A stretch of DNA of 64,000 nt from Pithys albifrons albifrons (GCF_047495875.1 NC_092461.1:43913601-43977600); one strand, 5' to 3'; numbered from the stretch's first letter, positions 7,558-16,765 are shown. Translations and numbers: made by a program. The notes: a model not told the origin generated them from the sequence alone.

Positions 7558-9750
7558 GTTCTGGTCATGGTATTCACTGCGCTCTCCCTGTGAATATGAC
7601 CGGGAGGTTCCTTCAAGAGGATCGGGCATAACATCATCATTCCTATACTGTCTGGAGCCTTGCCCACGAGAGACCGGAGCAGCCTTCAACCTTGAAGAAT
7701 TCCCTGTGTTAGTTGTGCCTCTTTGCAATTCACGTACCCGAGCTGCTAAGGAAGAGGTGGGTTTCCCATCCCACTTCCTCATATCTTCTCCATGCTCATG
7801 GAGGTAAAACCACAGATTGCCGCGTGGAGTGTACCCTTTCTCCTTAGCTGGAAGACGCCTGCTTCTGATGGCAGAGACTCTCCTTTGTTCTGGAGAGATA
7901 TGGAAGAGTCCTTCCTTAATCTTCTCTTCCAGCTCAGCCAGTTTTGTTTCCACAGCTGAGACGTGGGCTCGTAATGGAGCAGTGACAGTGTCTTCATAAA
8001 TCCTGAGTTTGCTGACCAGTGCACCCACCTTGTCTTCTCCCTCTCTCCACTGCAATGTTGCAAGGTAGCGAGAATACATTTCTGGCCCAAGTCGTGCAAA
8101 TTTTAACCACATCTGGGATGTGCACTGGACACCATCTGGACTTTTAGGGAATCTCTCATCCTCTGAAAAGATTATCTCCAGTACGGCTAATTCCCTTAAG
8201 CACCGGATACCTTGTTCCATCGTGTTCCACTGTCCTTGCTGTACGTGGAGGTCCTCCTTACAAAGATATCTTTCCCTCACGCTTGACAACAGTCGCCGCC
8301 AGAGGCTGAGAGTTTCCTGTCTCTTTCCAATGCCCTGATCAATGACAACATCTCGAGACAGGGATCCCAGCTGCCTCGCCTCACTCCCATCTAGAATTGT
8401 ATCATTGGCTGCAGCATCCCAGATTCGAAGTAGCCAGGTCAAGATGGACTCATTTGCCTGTCGTGTGAACTCTCTCCGGAGCTCACGCAGCTCTCCCAGG
8501 GATAGGGACCTGGTGATTATTTCTGGCTCCATTTCTTCTGCTTGAGATGAAGGTCCTGACTCTTCCTCGTCATGCACTATACGAACTGATTTGGTCTTTG
8601 ATTTTCTTTTCTGGACAGGGGCTACTGCTATCGGTTTCTGTTGTCCTTCTGGCTCCTCCATGGTTTGTGTGGACATGGCGCTGGTTGATGTATCTCTCTT
8701 CCTCTCTGGCTCAGTCATGGTCTGGGTGGACATGGCGCTAGTTGATGTATCTCTCTTCCTCTCTGGCTCAGTCATGGTCTGGGTGGACATGGCGCTAGTT
8801 GATGTATCTCTCTTCCTCTCTGGCTCAGTCATGGTCTGGGTGGACATGGCGCTAGTTGATGTATCTCTCTTCCTCTCTGGCTCAGTCATGGTCTGGGTGG
8901 ACATGGCGCTAGTTGATGTATCTCTCTTCCTCTCTGGCTCAGTCATGGTCTGGGTGGACATGGCGCTAGTTGATGTATCTCTCTTCCTCTCTGGCTCAGT
9001 CATGGTCTGGGTGGACATGGTGCCTGTGGATTTGCTCCTTTTCTCCTCCTCCTGATGATGCTGTACCACACCAAGCAGTGTGCGGTAGGCAGTGGCCAGG
9101 GCCCAGCAGGTTGCTGTGAGCTGCACATCTCTGGGACTACCAGAGCATCTTCCTTTCACATAGCTTAGCATTTTGGCAGGGTCCTGCAGTTGTTCCGGGG
9201 TGAATTTCCAGATCATTTGAGGAGAGAAGGTCTCCAAATACTGGCCCATATCTTCCCACTTCCCATGCCACTCAACATCATACGCTCCCAGGGCAGGCCT
9301 CCAGCAAGTCTCCTTAGAAAGCCCAGTTCTGACCCTAAACATGGTGTATACAGTACAGAGGAGACAAAGCAACACTAACAGCACTAACAGTAGGATTATG
9401 CTGTCCCTAACATCAAAAGGAAGCTCAATATTTTCAATGATTGTTGTAGCAGAGGTGAAAAGGTGGAAGTAACCATCTCCGCCTGTTTTCCCCACAGTCT
9501 GGGTGCTATTTTTAATGAGACCCCAGAGGTAACAGCCCAAACCAGGACAGGCACACCAGACTGAATATACATTCACAATGAAATTCATTGCTTCTGATGT
9601 TATGACAACATAAACATAGTATATTAATAAAGCAATTTTGATCCTTCTCCCTGGTATTAAAGAGAGCATCAAAACAGGCACATGGTTCCCCATGTGTCGA
9701 AATATGAACAGGCCCAGATACAGCATCCACATGAATACATCAAGCAACAT
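7555..9750 (-). CDS. gag: ERVL gag with N-terminal hydrophobic segments and a 19-residue tandem repeat
   Basis: The frame is open from inside the LTR, but the first ATG after the primer site is at 9750 (MLLDVF...), which I take as the start. The first ~140 residues hold several hydrophobic segments, including a strong one (SIILLLVLLVLLCLLCTVY) ending near residue 137 of this start. This is unusual for a cytoplasmic Gag. Next comes a conserved-looking acidic/aromatic block, then six and a half copies of a 19-residue unit (MSTQTMTEPERKRDTSTSA) and a basic stretch. A helical, charged C-terminal half includes a possible coiled coil (AVETKLAELEEKIKE). No CCHC zinc knuckle is visible; spumavirus and some ERVL Gags also lack one. 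The frame ends at TAG 7555, in phase with pol. Confidence 0.8.
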   Translation of the reverse strand: MLLDVFMWMLYLGLFIFRHMGNHVPVLMLSLIPGRRIKIALLIYYVYVVITSEAMNFIVNVYSVWCACPGLGCYLWGLIKNSTQTVGKTGGDGYFHLFTSATTIIENIELPFDVRDSIILLLVLLVLLCLLCTVYTMFRVRTGLSKETCWRPALGAYDVEWHGKWEDMGQYLETFSPQMIWKFTPEQLQDPAKMLSYVKGRCSGSPRDVQLTATCWALATAYRTLLGVVQHHQEEEKRSKSTGTMSTQTMTEPERKRDTSTSAMSTQTMTEPERKRDTSTSAMSTQTMTEPERKRDTSTSAMSTQTMTEPERKRDTSTSAMSTQTMTEPERKRDTSTSAMSTQTMTEPERKRDTSTSAMSTQTMEEPEGQQKPIAVAPVQKRKSKTKSVRIVHDEEESGPSSQAEEMEPEIITRSLSLGELRELRREFTRQANESILTWLLRIWDAAANDTILDGSEARQLGSLSRDVVIDQGIGKRQETLSLWRRLLSSVRERYLCKEDLHVQQGQWNTMEQGIRCLRELAVLEIIFSEDERFPKSPDGVQCTSQMWLKFARLGPEMYSRYLATLQWREGEDKVGALVSKLRIYEDTVTAPLRAHVSAVETKLAELEEKIKEGLFHISPEQRRVSAIRSRRLPAKEKGYTPRGNLWFYLHEHGEDMRKWDGKPTSSLAARVRELQRGTTNTGNSSRLKAAPVSRGQGSRQYRNDDVMPDPLEGTSRSYSQGERSEYHDQN
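8660..9031 (-). repeat. 57-bp tandem repeat (6.5 units) inside ERVL gag
   Basis: Units begin at 8660, 8717, 8774, 8831, 8888, 8945 and 9002 (the last partial). The inner units are essentially identical; the first and last are diverged. Fifty-seven is a multiple of three, so each unit adds 19 residues to Gag without a frameshift. The opposite strand is also open across it (8591-9055), a by-product of the repeat. Confidence 0.95.
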
Positions 9751-9816
9751 GGTAGTCAGGGAGTTTCTGTATCCAAATACACAAAATGAAATTGTAATTC
9801 TGACTTCTCTTTCGTG

Positions 9817-9834
9817 GCCCCACGTTGGGCGCCA
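9817..9834 (-). other. Primer-binding site of the inner ERVL, tRNA-Lys type
   Basis: Sense strand reads TGGCGCCCAACGTGGGGC, matching what I know as the tRNA-Lys1,2 primer site used by spumaviruses and others. A 5-nt spacer (TCTTT) separates it from the 5' LTR end at 9840. Many mammalian ERVLs use tRNA-Leu instead. Confidence 0.85.
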
Positions 9835-9839
9835 AAAGA

Positions 9840-10468
9840 TGTGCTGGTTTGAAGGTGAACCAGCAAGGGAAAATGAACTCACCACGAGAGAGATTATAAG
9901 TCAGACCTAAAATTTAATAATAATATTATTATAACAACACTGACACACAAGGGAAATTGCTTTCAACTCACAATACCCCAGCAGTATAACCCAGTGTCCT
10001 GGGGCACAAACCCAAGGGGGTTTGTTTGCCCTTGTGCTGAGACCCCTGTGGCTCCCCCAAGTCCAGAGCAAAAGGAAAAGAAAAACCTGTTGGTGCAGGC
10101 GAGGGCTGTGGTCTGGGCGAGAGCGGTGATCTCCTCCTGTTGAGGTCCTGCTGCTGCTCTGGATCCGACGAGAAGTACCCGAGGTCTTCTTACCCACCAC
10201 TTATGTACCCTCAGGGAGCACTCAGTCCCTCCCCCTGGGCGGGGACTCACACAATGGTTGATTGACTCTGGGAGCCAGGGGGTGTTGAGCTGTTGATGGC
10301 CCATTAGCAGCTCCGCCCCCCTCAGGCTGGGTGTGAAGGTGATAATGGCTCCCTGGGCAGCTGCTGCTAATGGCCCATTGTCCTTGGGGAATGAATAGAG
10401 GGGGTAGAATACACAGCTTTGATCACCCCCACACAGGGTTAGCTGGTCCCTCCTGCTGAACTAGGACA
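9840..10468 (-). repeat. 5' LTR of the inner ERVL
   Basis: A 629-bp TG...CA LTR, identical to 3638-4266 apart from one base. It sits directly upstream of the primer site in the sense direction, so it would drive the element. Confidence 0.93.
10199..10208 (-). promoter_or_regulatory. TATA-like element in the inner ERVL 5' LTR
   Basis: Sense GTACATAAGT. It lies about 90-170 bp downstream of the U3 inverted pair (10296-10311 and 10363-10378), a sensible core-promoter placement. No experimental support. Confidence 0.45.
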
Positions 10469-10473
10469 TGGTG
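10469..10473. repeat. Target-site duplication of the inner ERVL (right copy, TGGTG)
   Basis: Repeats the TGGTG at 3633-3637, marking the insertion point in the outer env. Confidence 0.85.
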
Positions 10474-11437
10474 CTATTTCCTCCTTTCTTGTCATTACTG
10501 GGCGTCTCCCCCGACTGAAACCTACATGCTGTCGAACAGGCTTGCCTCCATCCTTCATAGCTACAGCCCTTCGGTGTCTTAAGGATCGCCGATGGACATG
10601 TGTTGGCAGGTTAGCAGCATTTATAGTGTGTTTAAGTTGCAAATTATTTTTATTAATGAATATAGCCGGGTTAAATAAGGTCAGTCTACCCACAGTGCAA
10701 GGCCCCCCGATTGCCATTGGAGGGATGGCTTTCCAGGCTCTCTTTCCACAGAGGAGAAAGAGCCCTTTCGGTAGCATAATTGAAACATGTGTGGGTGGTA
10801 TTGAAAAGGGAACCTCCTCCTTGCACCAAAAACTAAAATTGGAGTAAGCCTCTTTAGATGTCACATTGAAATAGACCGTTCTCTCATCTCGTAGTTCTGG
10901 CTCAAAATAAAAGCACATGGGAGATCGCAGGGTACCCAAAATTTCCAGTTCCTCTGGTCTCTCCCAGTGCACTTCGTTCTTAATTCCATTCTCAGGTTCA
11001 CCCTGGGGTGTAACTTTACATTCTACAAAGGGGCTTCCAGTACAGCTTACGGGCTTGTTATAAACAGCCTTATAACGAGAAATGATCTGACTCCATTGTT
11101 CTGCTGACCACAGAATGCCCACTAAACAAGTTTTAAAAGGGTTTGATGGATCCATGGTCGACAAACAGATGGAATCTGTGTTCAAGGACTGCGCTAAGCC
11201 AATCCATATATTCTTTGATGACGCTATTGCCCACGTAGGCATTACTGGATTACTGACACCCTTTACCGTTGTTATTTGTCCTTTCACTGAAAATGACAGT
11301 AATGGACTTCTTGTAGTCTTCTGCCATAATGGTAGTACCTCCTGTCCTAATACCACAACCATCACACTACTGATTAACACCGTCATCCAAAAAGCAAGGT
11401 GAGGCCCCAGTCGTCTTCTTCCTCTGCTGCTGCCCAT
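10469..11437 (-). pseudogene. env: env, SU-subunit half (split by the ERVL insertion)
   Basis: The N-terminal part of the outer provirus envelope. I chose the ATG at 11437 because it gives a signal peptide: basic MGSSRGRRR, then a hydrophobic core of about 15 residues (ISSVMVVVLG). Another in-frame ATG lies at 11533. The SU region has many cysteines and several N-x-S/T glycosylation sites (for example NVT and NFS). Near the end a basic RHRR is a plausible furin cleavage site. The frame overlaps the pol 3' end (11383), as is usual in retroviruses. It runs into the ERVL LTR and stops at 10439 after about ten foreign codons. The TM half continues at 3632. Confidence 0.85.
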
Positions 11438-14049
11438 CCTGCTAGAGTGTCTTTCTGGTGGAACCTGATGCACCTGGACAGGATCCACCGAGGGCCGGAC
11501 CCTGTGGAGACACACGCATGGCCTCTGCCCCATGTGAGCAATGGCACAGGGCCAACCCACTCTCCTGTGGTAATGTCACGGAACCATACCTTGGCCTCAC
11601 CCTTTTTTAGTCTTTCAACTTTAAAATGTCGCTCAATGGGAGAATTGTCTTCATGTAGTCTATTTAAAAAATTTAGAACATACAATGCTTTATTTAACCG
11701 TTCTTGTGGGGAGAGCCCAGCAGCCGAATTGCATTGTTTAATGAGCATGTTTTTTAATGTGAGGTGGGCTCTCTCTATGATTGCCTGGCCTTGGGGCGAA
11801 TGTGGTATACCCGTAATGTGTTTAATGCCCCAGAGAGACAAAAAGTCTCTCATCGTGGAAGAGACATAGGCAGGACCATTATCTGTTTTGATTTGCTTTG
11901 GGACTCCCATAATGGAAAAGGCTGAGGAGAAATGCCGCTTAACATCTTTTGCTTTCTCCCCGGTATGGGCTGTGGCAACCATAAGTCCTGAGCAGGTGTC
12001 CACGGACACGTGTACAAATCTTAGGCAGCCAAATTGTTGCACATGTGTCACATCTGTCTGCCACAGTTCTAAGGGGCTTAACCCCCTGGGGTTGACCCCT
12101 TCTTGTGATACAGGAGTGACTTTCTGGCAGTCTGGACAAGTGGACACTATGGCTCTAGCTTGAGTAACAGACAAGCTAAAAGTCTTTCGGAGCGACTCAG
12201 CGCTTTGATGGAAAAATTTGTGGGAAATTTGTGCTTGCTCAAACACATTAGGAACTGGAGCCAAACTAATCATTACATCCGAGTTTGTTGCTTTGTCTGC
12301 TACTCTATTACCTTCCACAATAGGCCCAGGCAAGTCAGTGTGTGACCTGATATGTTGGATGAAATATGGACATTCTCTCCTTTGAAGAACATTTAAGAGC
12401 TGACTAAACATTTGAAAAAGAGATTTGTTAGACAGATCCTTGAGGTAACCATTCTCTATACGGGATACAACTCCCACGACATATGCAGAATCTGAAACGA
12501 CATTAAGAGGTTGTGGGAACAAACAAAATGCTCTCAGTACTGCTGACAGCTCCACTAGTTGAGAGGATCCAGACACTTGGTGGACATCTGTCTTCCACAC
12601 TCCACCTTCAGACCAAGCCACAACAGCTCTTCCTGTTCTGCCTGAGCCATCTGTGAACACAGTTTGTGCTCTAGGAATGGGTGTATGAGAAAGCATTACC
12701 TTAAGTTTGGGCTGCTGAGTAGAGAGAAACTGTAAAAAAGGAATAGACGGTAAATGATACAGAATTTTTCCTGTGAAATCAGCCATAACTGTTTGGAAAT
12801 CAAATATGTGAACATCGAAATAATGCAACTGAGACTTAGACAAGGGCAAGTAAAGAAAATTAGGATCTTGTCCTGAGAGCTCCCAAAATCTCACTCGCCC
12901 CTTATGGCAGATTTTTGCGAGCATCTCTGGAAAGGTAGTTATTGTCTTTTGAAATTGAAAACTGAGAAAGACCCATTCCCACAACACAAAGTCCTTCTTA
13001 GCGGCATCAATCTGTCCTACAACTGCGTAAGGTTGTCGTTGCCCTTTAAAAATAATCAAAGCTGAAGGAAGACCTGGCTTCATCCTTCTCACTTGGCATG
13101 AAGAAATTCGGTAATTGATATTTTTCAGAACACTTCGTGCCTCTGGGGTGAAAACTCGGGGGGAGGACAAGTCCGTGTCTCCCTTCAGCATTTGAAACAG
13201 TGGCGCTAAGAAATCTGTAGACAGACCTAAATGAGACCGCATCCAGTTAATGTTGCCGAGGAGAGCTTGTAACTGATTTAGGGTTCTGACTTCTTTAACA
13301 ATCTCCACCTTTTGGGGAACAAAAGTCTGTGATGAGAGGAGCAACCCGAGGTACCGCCAAGGAGCTGTAACTTGGGTCTTCTCGGGTGCTATTTCTAGCC
13401 CCGAGACTTTAAGAACGTTAACCACTTCATTATGGACCTTTTCCAGTTTCTCTGCATTTTGTGCAGCCAACAAAATATCATCCATATAATGGTATATAAC
13501 AGCTTCAGGATATGTTAATCTCACCGGGCCTAATATTCTCGACACCACTGCTTGACAGATAGTAGGACTATTTTTCATTCCCTGGGGGAGTACAGCCCAG
13601 TGAAACCGTTTGGCTGGCTCCTCTGAATTTACCGATGGAACAGTAAATGCAAACCTGCGGGCATCACGGGGGTGAAGATAAATATTGAAAAAGCAATCTT
13701 TTATATCCATAATTACGATAGGCCAATTCTCTGGGATCATTGCCGGGGATGGAAATCCTGACTGCAACGGTCCCATTGGTTCTATTAAATTTTTAGCTTC
13801 CCGCAGGTCATGGAGGAGCCGCCATTTTCCGGAGGATTTTTGGATCGTAAATATAGGAAAATTCCATGGGCTGTCAGTGGAGACTATTCTTTTCTTTGCC
13901 AATTGTTCACTGATTAGTTCTTGCAAATGCCGCAATTTATCTCCCCTTAAGGGCCACTGGTTCACCCAGACCGCAGTGTCTGTGGTCCAAGTGAGAGGAG
14001 GAGCTTGCGGCGCTCCAGTGGCCTTTACTACAAATTTGGAATTTTTAAA
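11383..14049 (-). CDS. pol: Outer provirus pol: reverse transcriptase, RNase H, integrase
   Basis: Entered by -1 frameshift from pro at the TTTAAAA heptamer (14049-14043) and open for about 890 codons without a stop. Residues counted from 14085: RT motif A IMDIKDCFF at 125-133, motif C YMDD at 200-203. RNase H has FTDGSG at 477-482, E513 and SDSAY at 531-535. The integrase His/Cys zinc site is at H622/H626 and C650/C653. The catalytic triad is D678, D735, E771 with the exact 35-residue gap, followed by a basic C-terminal domain with the WGRGHACVSTG block seen in ERVK/betaretroviral integrases. All catalytic residues are present. The 3' end overlaps env. Confidence 0.93.
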   Translation of the reverse strand, partial: FKNSKFVVKATGAPQAPPLTWTTDTAVWVNQWPLRGDKLRHLQELISEQLAKKRIVSTDSPWNFPIFTIQKSSGKWRLLHDLREAKNLIEPMGPLQSGFPSPAMIPENWPIVIMDIKDCFFNIYLHPRDARRFAFTVPSVNSEEPAKRFHWAVLPQGMKNSPTICQAVVSRILGPVRLTYPEAVIYHYMDDILLAAQNAEKLEKVHNEVVNVLKVSGLEIAPEKTQVTAPWRYLGLLLSSQTFVPQKVEIVKEVRTLNQLQALLGNINWMRSHLGLSTDFLAPLFQMLKGDTDLSSPRVFTPEARSVLKNINYRISSCQVRRMKPGLPSALIIFKGQRQPYAVVGQIDAAKKDFVLWEWVFLSFQFQKTITTFPEMLAKICHKGRVRFWELSGQDPNFLYLPLSKSQLHYFDVHIFDFQTVMADFTGKILYHLPSIPFLQFLSTQQPKLKVMLSHTPIPRAQTVFTDGSGRTGRAVVAWSEGGVWKTDVHQVSGSSQLVELSAVLRAFCLFPQPLNVVSDSAYVVGVVSRIENGYLKDLSNKSLFQMFSQLLNVLQRRECPYFIQHIRSHTDLPGPIVEGNRVADKATNSDVMISLAPVPNVFEQAQISHKFFHQSAESLRKTFSLSVTQARAIVSTCPDCQKVTPVSQEGVNPRGLSPLELWQTDVTHVQQFGCLRFVHVSVDTCSGLMVATAHTGEKAKDVKRHFSSAFSIMGVPKQIKTDNGPAYVSSTMRDFLSLWGIKHITGIPHSPQGQAIIERAHLTLKNMLIKQCNSAAGLSPQERLNKALYVLNFLNRLHEDNSPIERHFKVERLKKGEAKVWFRDITTGEWVGPVPLLTWGRGHACVSTGSGPRWILSRCIRFHQKDTLAGWAAAEEEDDWGLTLLFG

Positions 14050-14801
14050 GAAAGCCCCCACTGAGAGATGACATCTCTCCCCCACAGGGTAACTGGAATG
14101 TCGAGAATAAATGGACGGGTGGAGGCCAGTCGGTTTTCTGGCCCTTCGACTAGCAGTGGAAAAGAACTTTGACGAGGAATTTGAATTCCCCCCACCCCCC
14201 TAATGTCAATGGAAGGTGCGATAGTAGGCCAATTTTTTGGCCAATTTTTATCAGCAATAATGGTGACGTCTGCCCCCGTGTCAAGCAGACCCATCAGCTT
14301 AACCTTTTGGTCTATGTTAGGGAAAGTAACCTCGCAATCCATCATTGGTCTTTGCAACGTTACTGGCTGTGACCAAGCCACCTGGACACAGTTGTCCTGA
14401 GATGACATTACTTGTATAGGCAGTAGTTGGGCTACAATATCTTCCTTCTGCAATTCAACTGGAATGAAAGTTGGCTTGAGAAAAACAGAAACAACATTTG
14501 CATTAATTAACTTGACCACAGAAGGTATTACAACAATCCCCATCTCTGTAGCGTTTGACGTTCCAGTGATAAGACACGTCCCATTAGGAATTACAGTCCC
14601 AGACCCAACAGTCAAGACCACCGTATGGTATGTATCGGTATTCAGAGTTGTTGTTGAGGCAGCTGCCAGCCCCAAGTTAAGCCTACTTGGGATGGTTCCC
14701 CCTCTGGTATCGCCGGCAGCACTCGCCGGGTTTCGCTGTTGCGCGGATATTGGGCGTCTTGTGTCATCGCGCTGCCCCGAGCGCTCAGCTGGTGGTTTCC
14801 C
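14028..14801 (-). CDS. pro: Outer provirus pro: dUTPase-like domain plus aspartic protease
   Basis: Lies in the -1 frame relative to gag, entered at GGGAAAC (14801-14795), which sits in the correct zero-frame phase (G GGA AAC). The frame stays open from there to TAG at 14030-14028. The N-terminal ~100 residues after GLAAAS resemble the trimeric dUTPase fold of betaretroviruses (GTVIPNGTCLITG; VFLKPT; DIVAQLLP), but the classic dUTPase catalytic motifs look weak, so activity is doubtful. The protease follows with LLDTGADVTII and a GRD flap/helix block near the end (LWGRDVIS). gag-pro-pol in three stepwise -1 frames plus dUTPase is the betaretrovirus hallmark. Confidence 0.88.
   Translation of the reverse strand, partial: GKPPAERSGQRDDTRRPISAQQRNPASAAGDTRGGTIPSRLNLGLAAASTTTLNTDTYHTVVLTVGSGTVIPNGTCLITGTSNATEMGIVVIPSVVKLINANVVSVFLKPTFIPVELQKEDIVAQLLPIQVMSSQDNCVQVAWSQPVTLQRPMMDCEVTFPNIDQKVKLMGLLDTGADVTIIADKNWPKNWPTIAPSIDIRGVGGIQIPRQSSFPLLVEGPENRLASTRPFILDIPVTLWGRDVISQWGLSLKIPNL
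14043..14049 (-). promoter_or_regulatory. Pro-pol -1 frameshift heptamer TTTAAAA
   Basis: Phase in pro is T TTA AAA, matching X XXY YYZ. After slippage the frame reads into pol. A GGAGC...GCTCC mini-stem lies downstream. UUUAAAA is a less classical member of the slippery set, so efficiency is uncertain. Confidence 0.65.
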
Positions 14802-16765
14802 GACTGCTTAGATCTTGCTGGATTGATGGGCCGCCCTTGCTGGTCTAACCGTGAGCGACACTCTGAGGACCAGTGTCTTCCCTTTTTACATTTAGGACAA
14901 ATATCGGGGGGTACTGGGGTTTTAGCCGTTGGCTCTTTAGGACAGTTAGTTTTAAAATGTCCAAGTTCTCCACAGCCAAAACATTTCGCCTGGCTAGGCT
15001 GGAGAGACGCTGCTAATGCTTGGGTGACTTCTTTAGCCACATCTTTCACTAGCTGCTTGTTATTTTCAGCCATACGGGAACCAAGGTTATTTCCCATTGT
15101 AATTTGGGCTTGCGCTAAGGTATTAGCCAGTCTATCAGTGGAAGTAATGTCTTTACAGGCCTTTACCATGTCTAGGGGCGTTGGATCTCTAAGCGCCCGC
15201 AGGACTGGTTGGCACTGTGCATTAGCATTGGATATGGCAATTTGTTTAAAAATAATGTCTTGTACGTGTTTCTCTTTTGTTTCCCTTGCTATCGCTTCTT
15301 TGAGCCTCTCAGCGAACTTCATAAAAGGTTCATCTGGCTCTTGGAAGACTGAGGTAAATGGTGGCGTTACTTGAGAAGCCTCAGCAATAGTCTGCAATGC
15401 TTTAAAAGCCAGATTCTTAGTGGTGAGCAAGTCCTGTGGGTCTATTTTTACTTGTTCAGCATTAAACGCCCATTTTCCAATCCCAAAAAGCATTTCGATT
15501 GTATCCGGAACTGTTCTGTTTGTGCTACCTGCTGTTTCGTGAGCATATTTGCGGACATTGGCATGCCATGTATCTAAAAACATGGTTATCTCCATATTAT
15601 TTAAAAGTGTCCTGGCCAAGTCTTTCAAGTCATTTGGTGTAAATGTAAAGGCTTGTAAAAGAGCACCAATAACACCCAGAGCATATGCAGAAGACAGGCC
15701 GTACTCTGTCACTGCCTTTTTTGCATCTTTAATTAGAGGAATCGGTAAAGGCTCCCATTGTGGGTTATCGGCACGGTCATAAAATACTGGAAAAGCTTGC
15801 ACTGCTTGCAGATCACTAAGATCTTTAGCTCGTGCGGCAGCACGTTGCATACGAGAAAGGCGAAACGGTTGATGACAAACTACTGACAGATCCGTGGTGT
15901 TATGCGTATCTTTAAACGAAGGATTAAATGGATTGTTTGGCGATAGGCCGGTAGGCCTCTGGTTTGGGCCTAGTCCATGGGCGCTGCCATCTTGGACCGG
16001 ATGTTGACAAAGGGAGGGGGCGGGGCCACCGTGGAAAAGAGGAAGTTGGGTGTGGCGTAAGGGCTCACAGGGACCGCCTACCACAGAGATCGGCCCCTCC
16101 CCTTTTGACACCACGCCCAGGGGGTGGGCATCGGCTGCTTCCTCCCCCTTCCCCCAACCTCCATTTTGTGGTGGCCCTTCACCACGCTCTCCATCGCCAT
16201 CTTGTGGGCACCCAACACGTGCACGTGGAGAGGCCCCAACAGCGGCCGTCACCGTGCTAGCAACAAATCCAAGGTTCGCCGGTGGATCGGTGGAGGGGGG
16301 CCCCTGAAACCGCGACGCAGGTACCGCGCTTCGACCGCAACTCCCTGCGCTACTCTGTCCTGGGGCCCCCTGGATCCCTGCGGCTTGGTCTGCTTCTAGG
16401 ATCGAGTGAATCAGTGACCATGCTACTAATGCATGCGAGGCCTGTTTGCTGTTTCTGTTAGCCGCCACCCACAATTTTCGGCCTAAACAGTCCCATTCCG
16501 TTGTAGTAAGATGAAAAGGTAGGGAGTAGTTCTCTTTAGCCATGTATTTCATTAACGATTTTACTGCTGCCTTGTCCACTTTACGGTTAGCGTGAGTTAG
16601 AAGGGACTTCAGGCGGCGGTAAGTCTCTTTTTCTCTCTTGGAGAGAATTTTCCCCAATTTTAATAAACGAAATAAGGGTGATAGGGAGCAGGGTCTGCTC
16701 GGAGGGCTACCTACCCAGGGTAAAGGTAGGCTGAGGGTCAGTCCTTCGGTCCCACGTCGAAACAA
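14642..16765 (-). CDS. gag: Outer provirus gag (matrix, capsid, nucleocapsid); no ATG start
   Basis: The structural polyprotein. Counting from 16765: a matrix-like basic helical region at ~31-125 (LLKLGKILSKREKETYRR), a proline/glycine-rich linker at ~130-300, capsid at ~325-550 with the major homology region near 475-495 (FQEPDEPFMKFAERLKEAI). Two CCHC zinc knuckles lie at 595-608 (CFGCGELGHFKTNC) and 623-636 (CPKCKKGRHWSSEC). It ends at TGA 14642 after the overlap with pro. The frame is open from 16909, but 16765 is a TTG. The first ATG in any frame after the primer site is at 16552, inside the matrix region. There is therefore no ordinary start and no Gly-2 myristoylation signal. A non-AUG start, or loss of the start codon, is implied. 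I used 16765 as a nominal edge. Confidence 0.88.
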   Translation of the reverse strand: MFRRGTEGLTLSLPLPWVGSPPSRPCSLSPLFRLLKLGKILSKREKETYRRLKSLLTHANRKVDKAAVKSLMKYMAKENYSLPFHLTTTEWDCLGRKLWVAANRNSKQASHALVAWSLIHSILEADQAAGIQGAPGQSSAGSCGRSAVPASRFQGPPSTDPPANLGFVASTVTAAVGASPRARVGCPQDGDGERGEGPPQNGGWGKGEEAADAHPLGVVSKGEGPISVVGGPCEPLRHTQLPLFHGGPAPSLCQHPVQDGSAHGLGPNQRPTGLSPNNPFNPSFKDTHNTTDLSVVCHQPFRLSRMQRAAARAKDLSDLQAVQAFPVFYDRADNPQWEPLPIPLIKDAKKAVTEYGLSSAYALGVIGALLQAFTFTPNDLKDLARTLLNNMEITMFLDTWHANVRKYAHETAGSTNRTVPDTIEMLFGIGKWAFNAEQVKIDPQDLLTTKNLAFKALQTIAEASQVTPPFTSVFQEPDEPFMKFAERLKEAIARETKEKHVQDIIFKQIAISNANAQCQPVLRALRDPTPLDMVKACKDITSTDRLANTLAQAQITMGNNLGSRMAENNKQLVKDVAKEVTQALAASLQPSQAKCFGCGELGHFKTNCPKEPTAKTPVPPDICPKCKKGRHWSSECRSRLDQQGRPINPARSKQSGNHQLSARGSAMTQDAQYPRNSETRRVLPAIPEGEPSQVGLTWGWQLPQQQL
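14795..14801 (-). promoter_or_regulatory. Gag-pro -1 frameshift heptamer GGGAAAC
   Basis: Phase in gag is G GGA AAC, the canonical X XXY YYZ arrangement; type-D betaretroviruses use the same heptamer. A GCGCT...AGCGC stem starts about 10 nt downstream. After slippage the pro frame is open. Confidence 0.8.

Larger units (their letters stand above)
3638..10468 (-). mobile_element. Inner provirus: class III ERV (ERVL-like), complete, env-less
   Basis: A 6.8-kb element inserted into env of the outer provirus. In sense order: 5' LTR (10468-9840), 5-nt spacer, primer site, gag, TAG, pro-RT, RNase H-integrase, purine-rich tract and 3' LTR (4266-3638). The LTRs are both 629 bp and differ at one base, so it is younger than or as young as its host provirus (3 LTR differences). 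No env or dUTPase is visible. One reading frame spans gag to integrase, broken only by the gag-terminal TAG (7557-7555) and a TGA in pol (5883-5881). RT motif A also has Asn in place of the catalytic Asp. Confidence 0.93.

Noticed and set aside
8591..9055. 154-codon plus-strand repeat ORF antisense to ERVL gag
   Set aside because: Explained by the 57-bp repeat, whose length is a multiple of three, so any open frame in one unit stays open.
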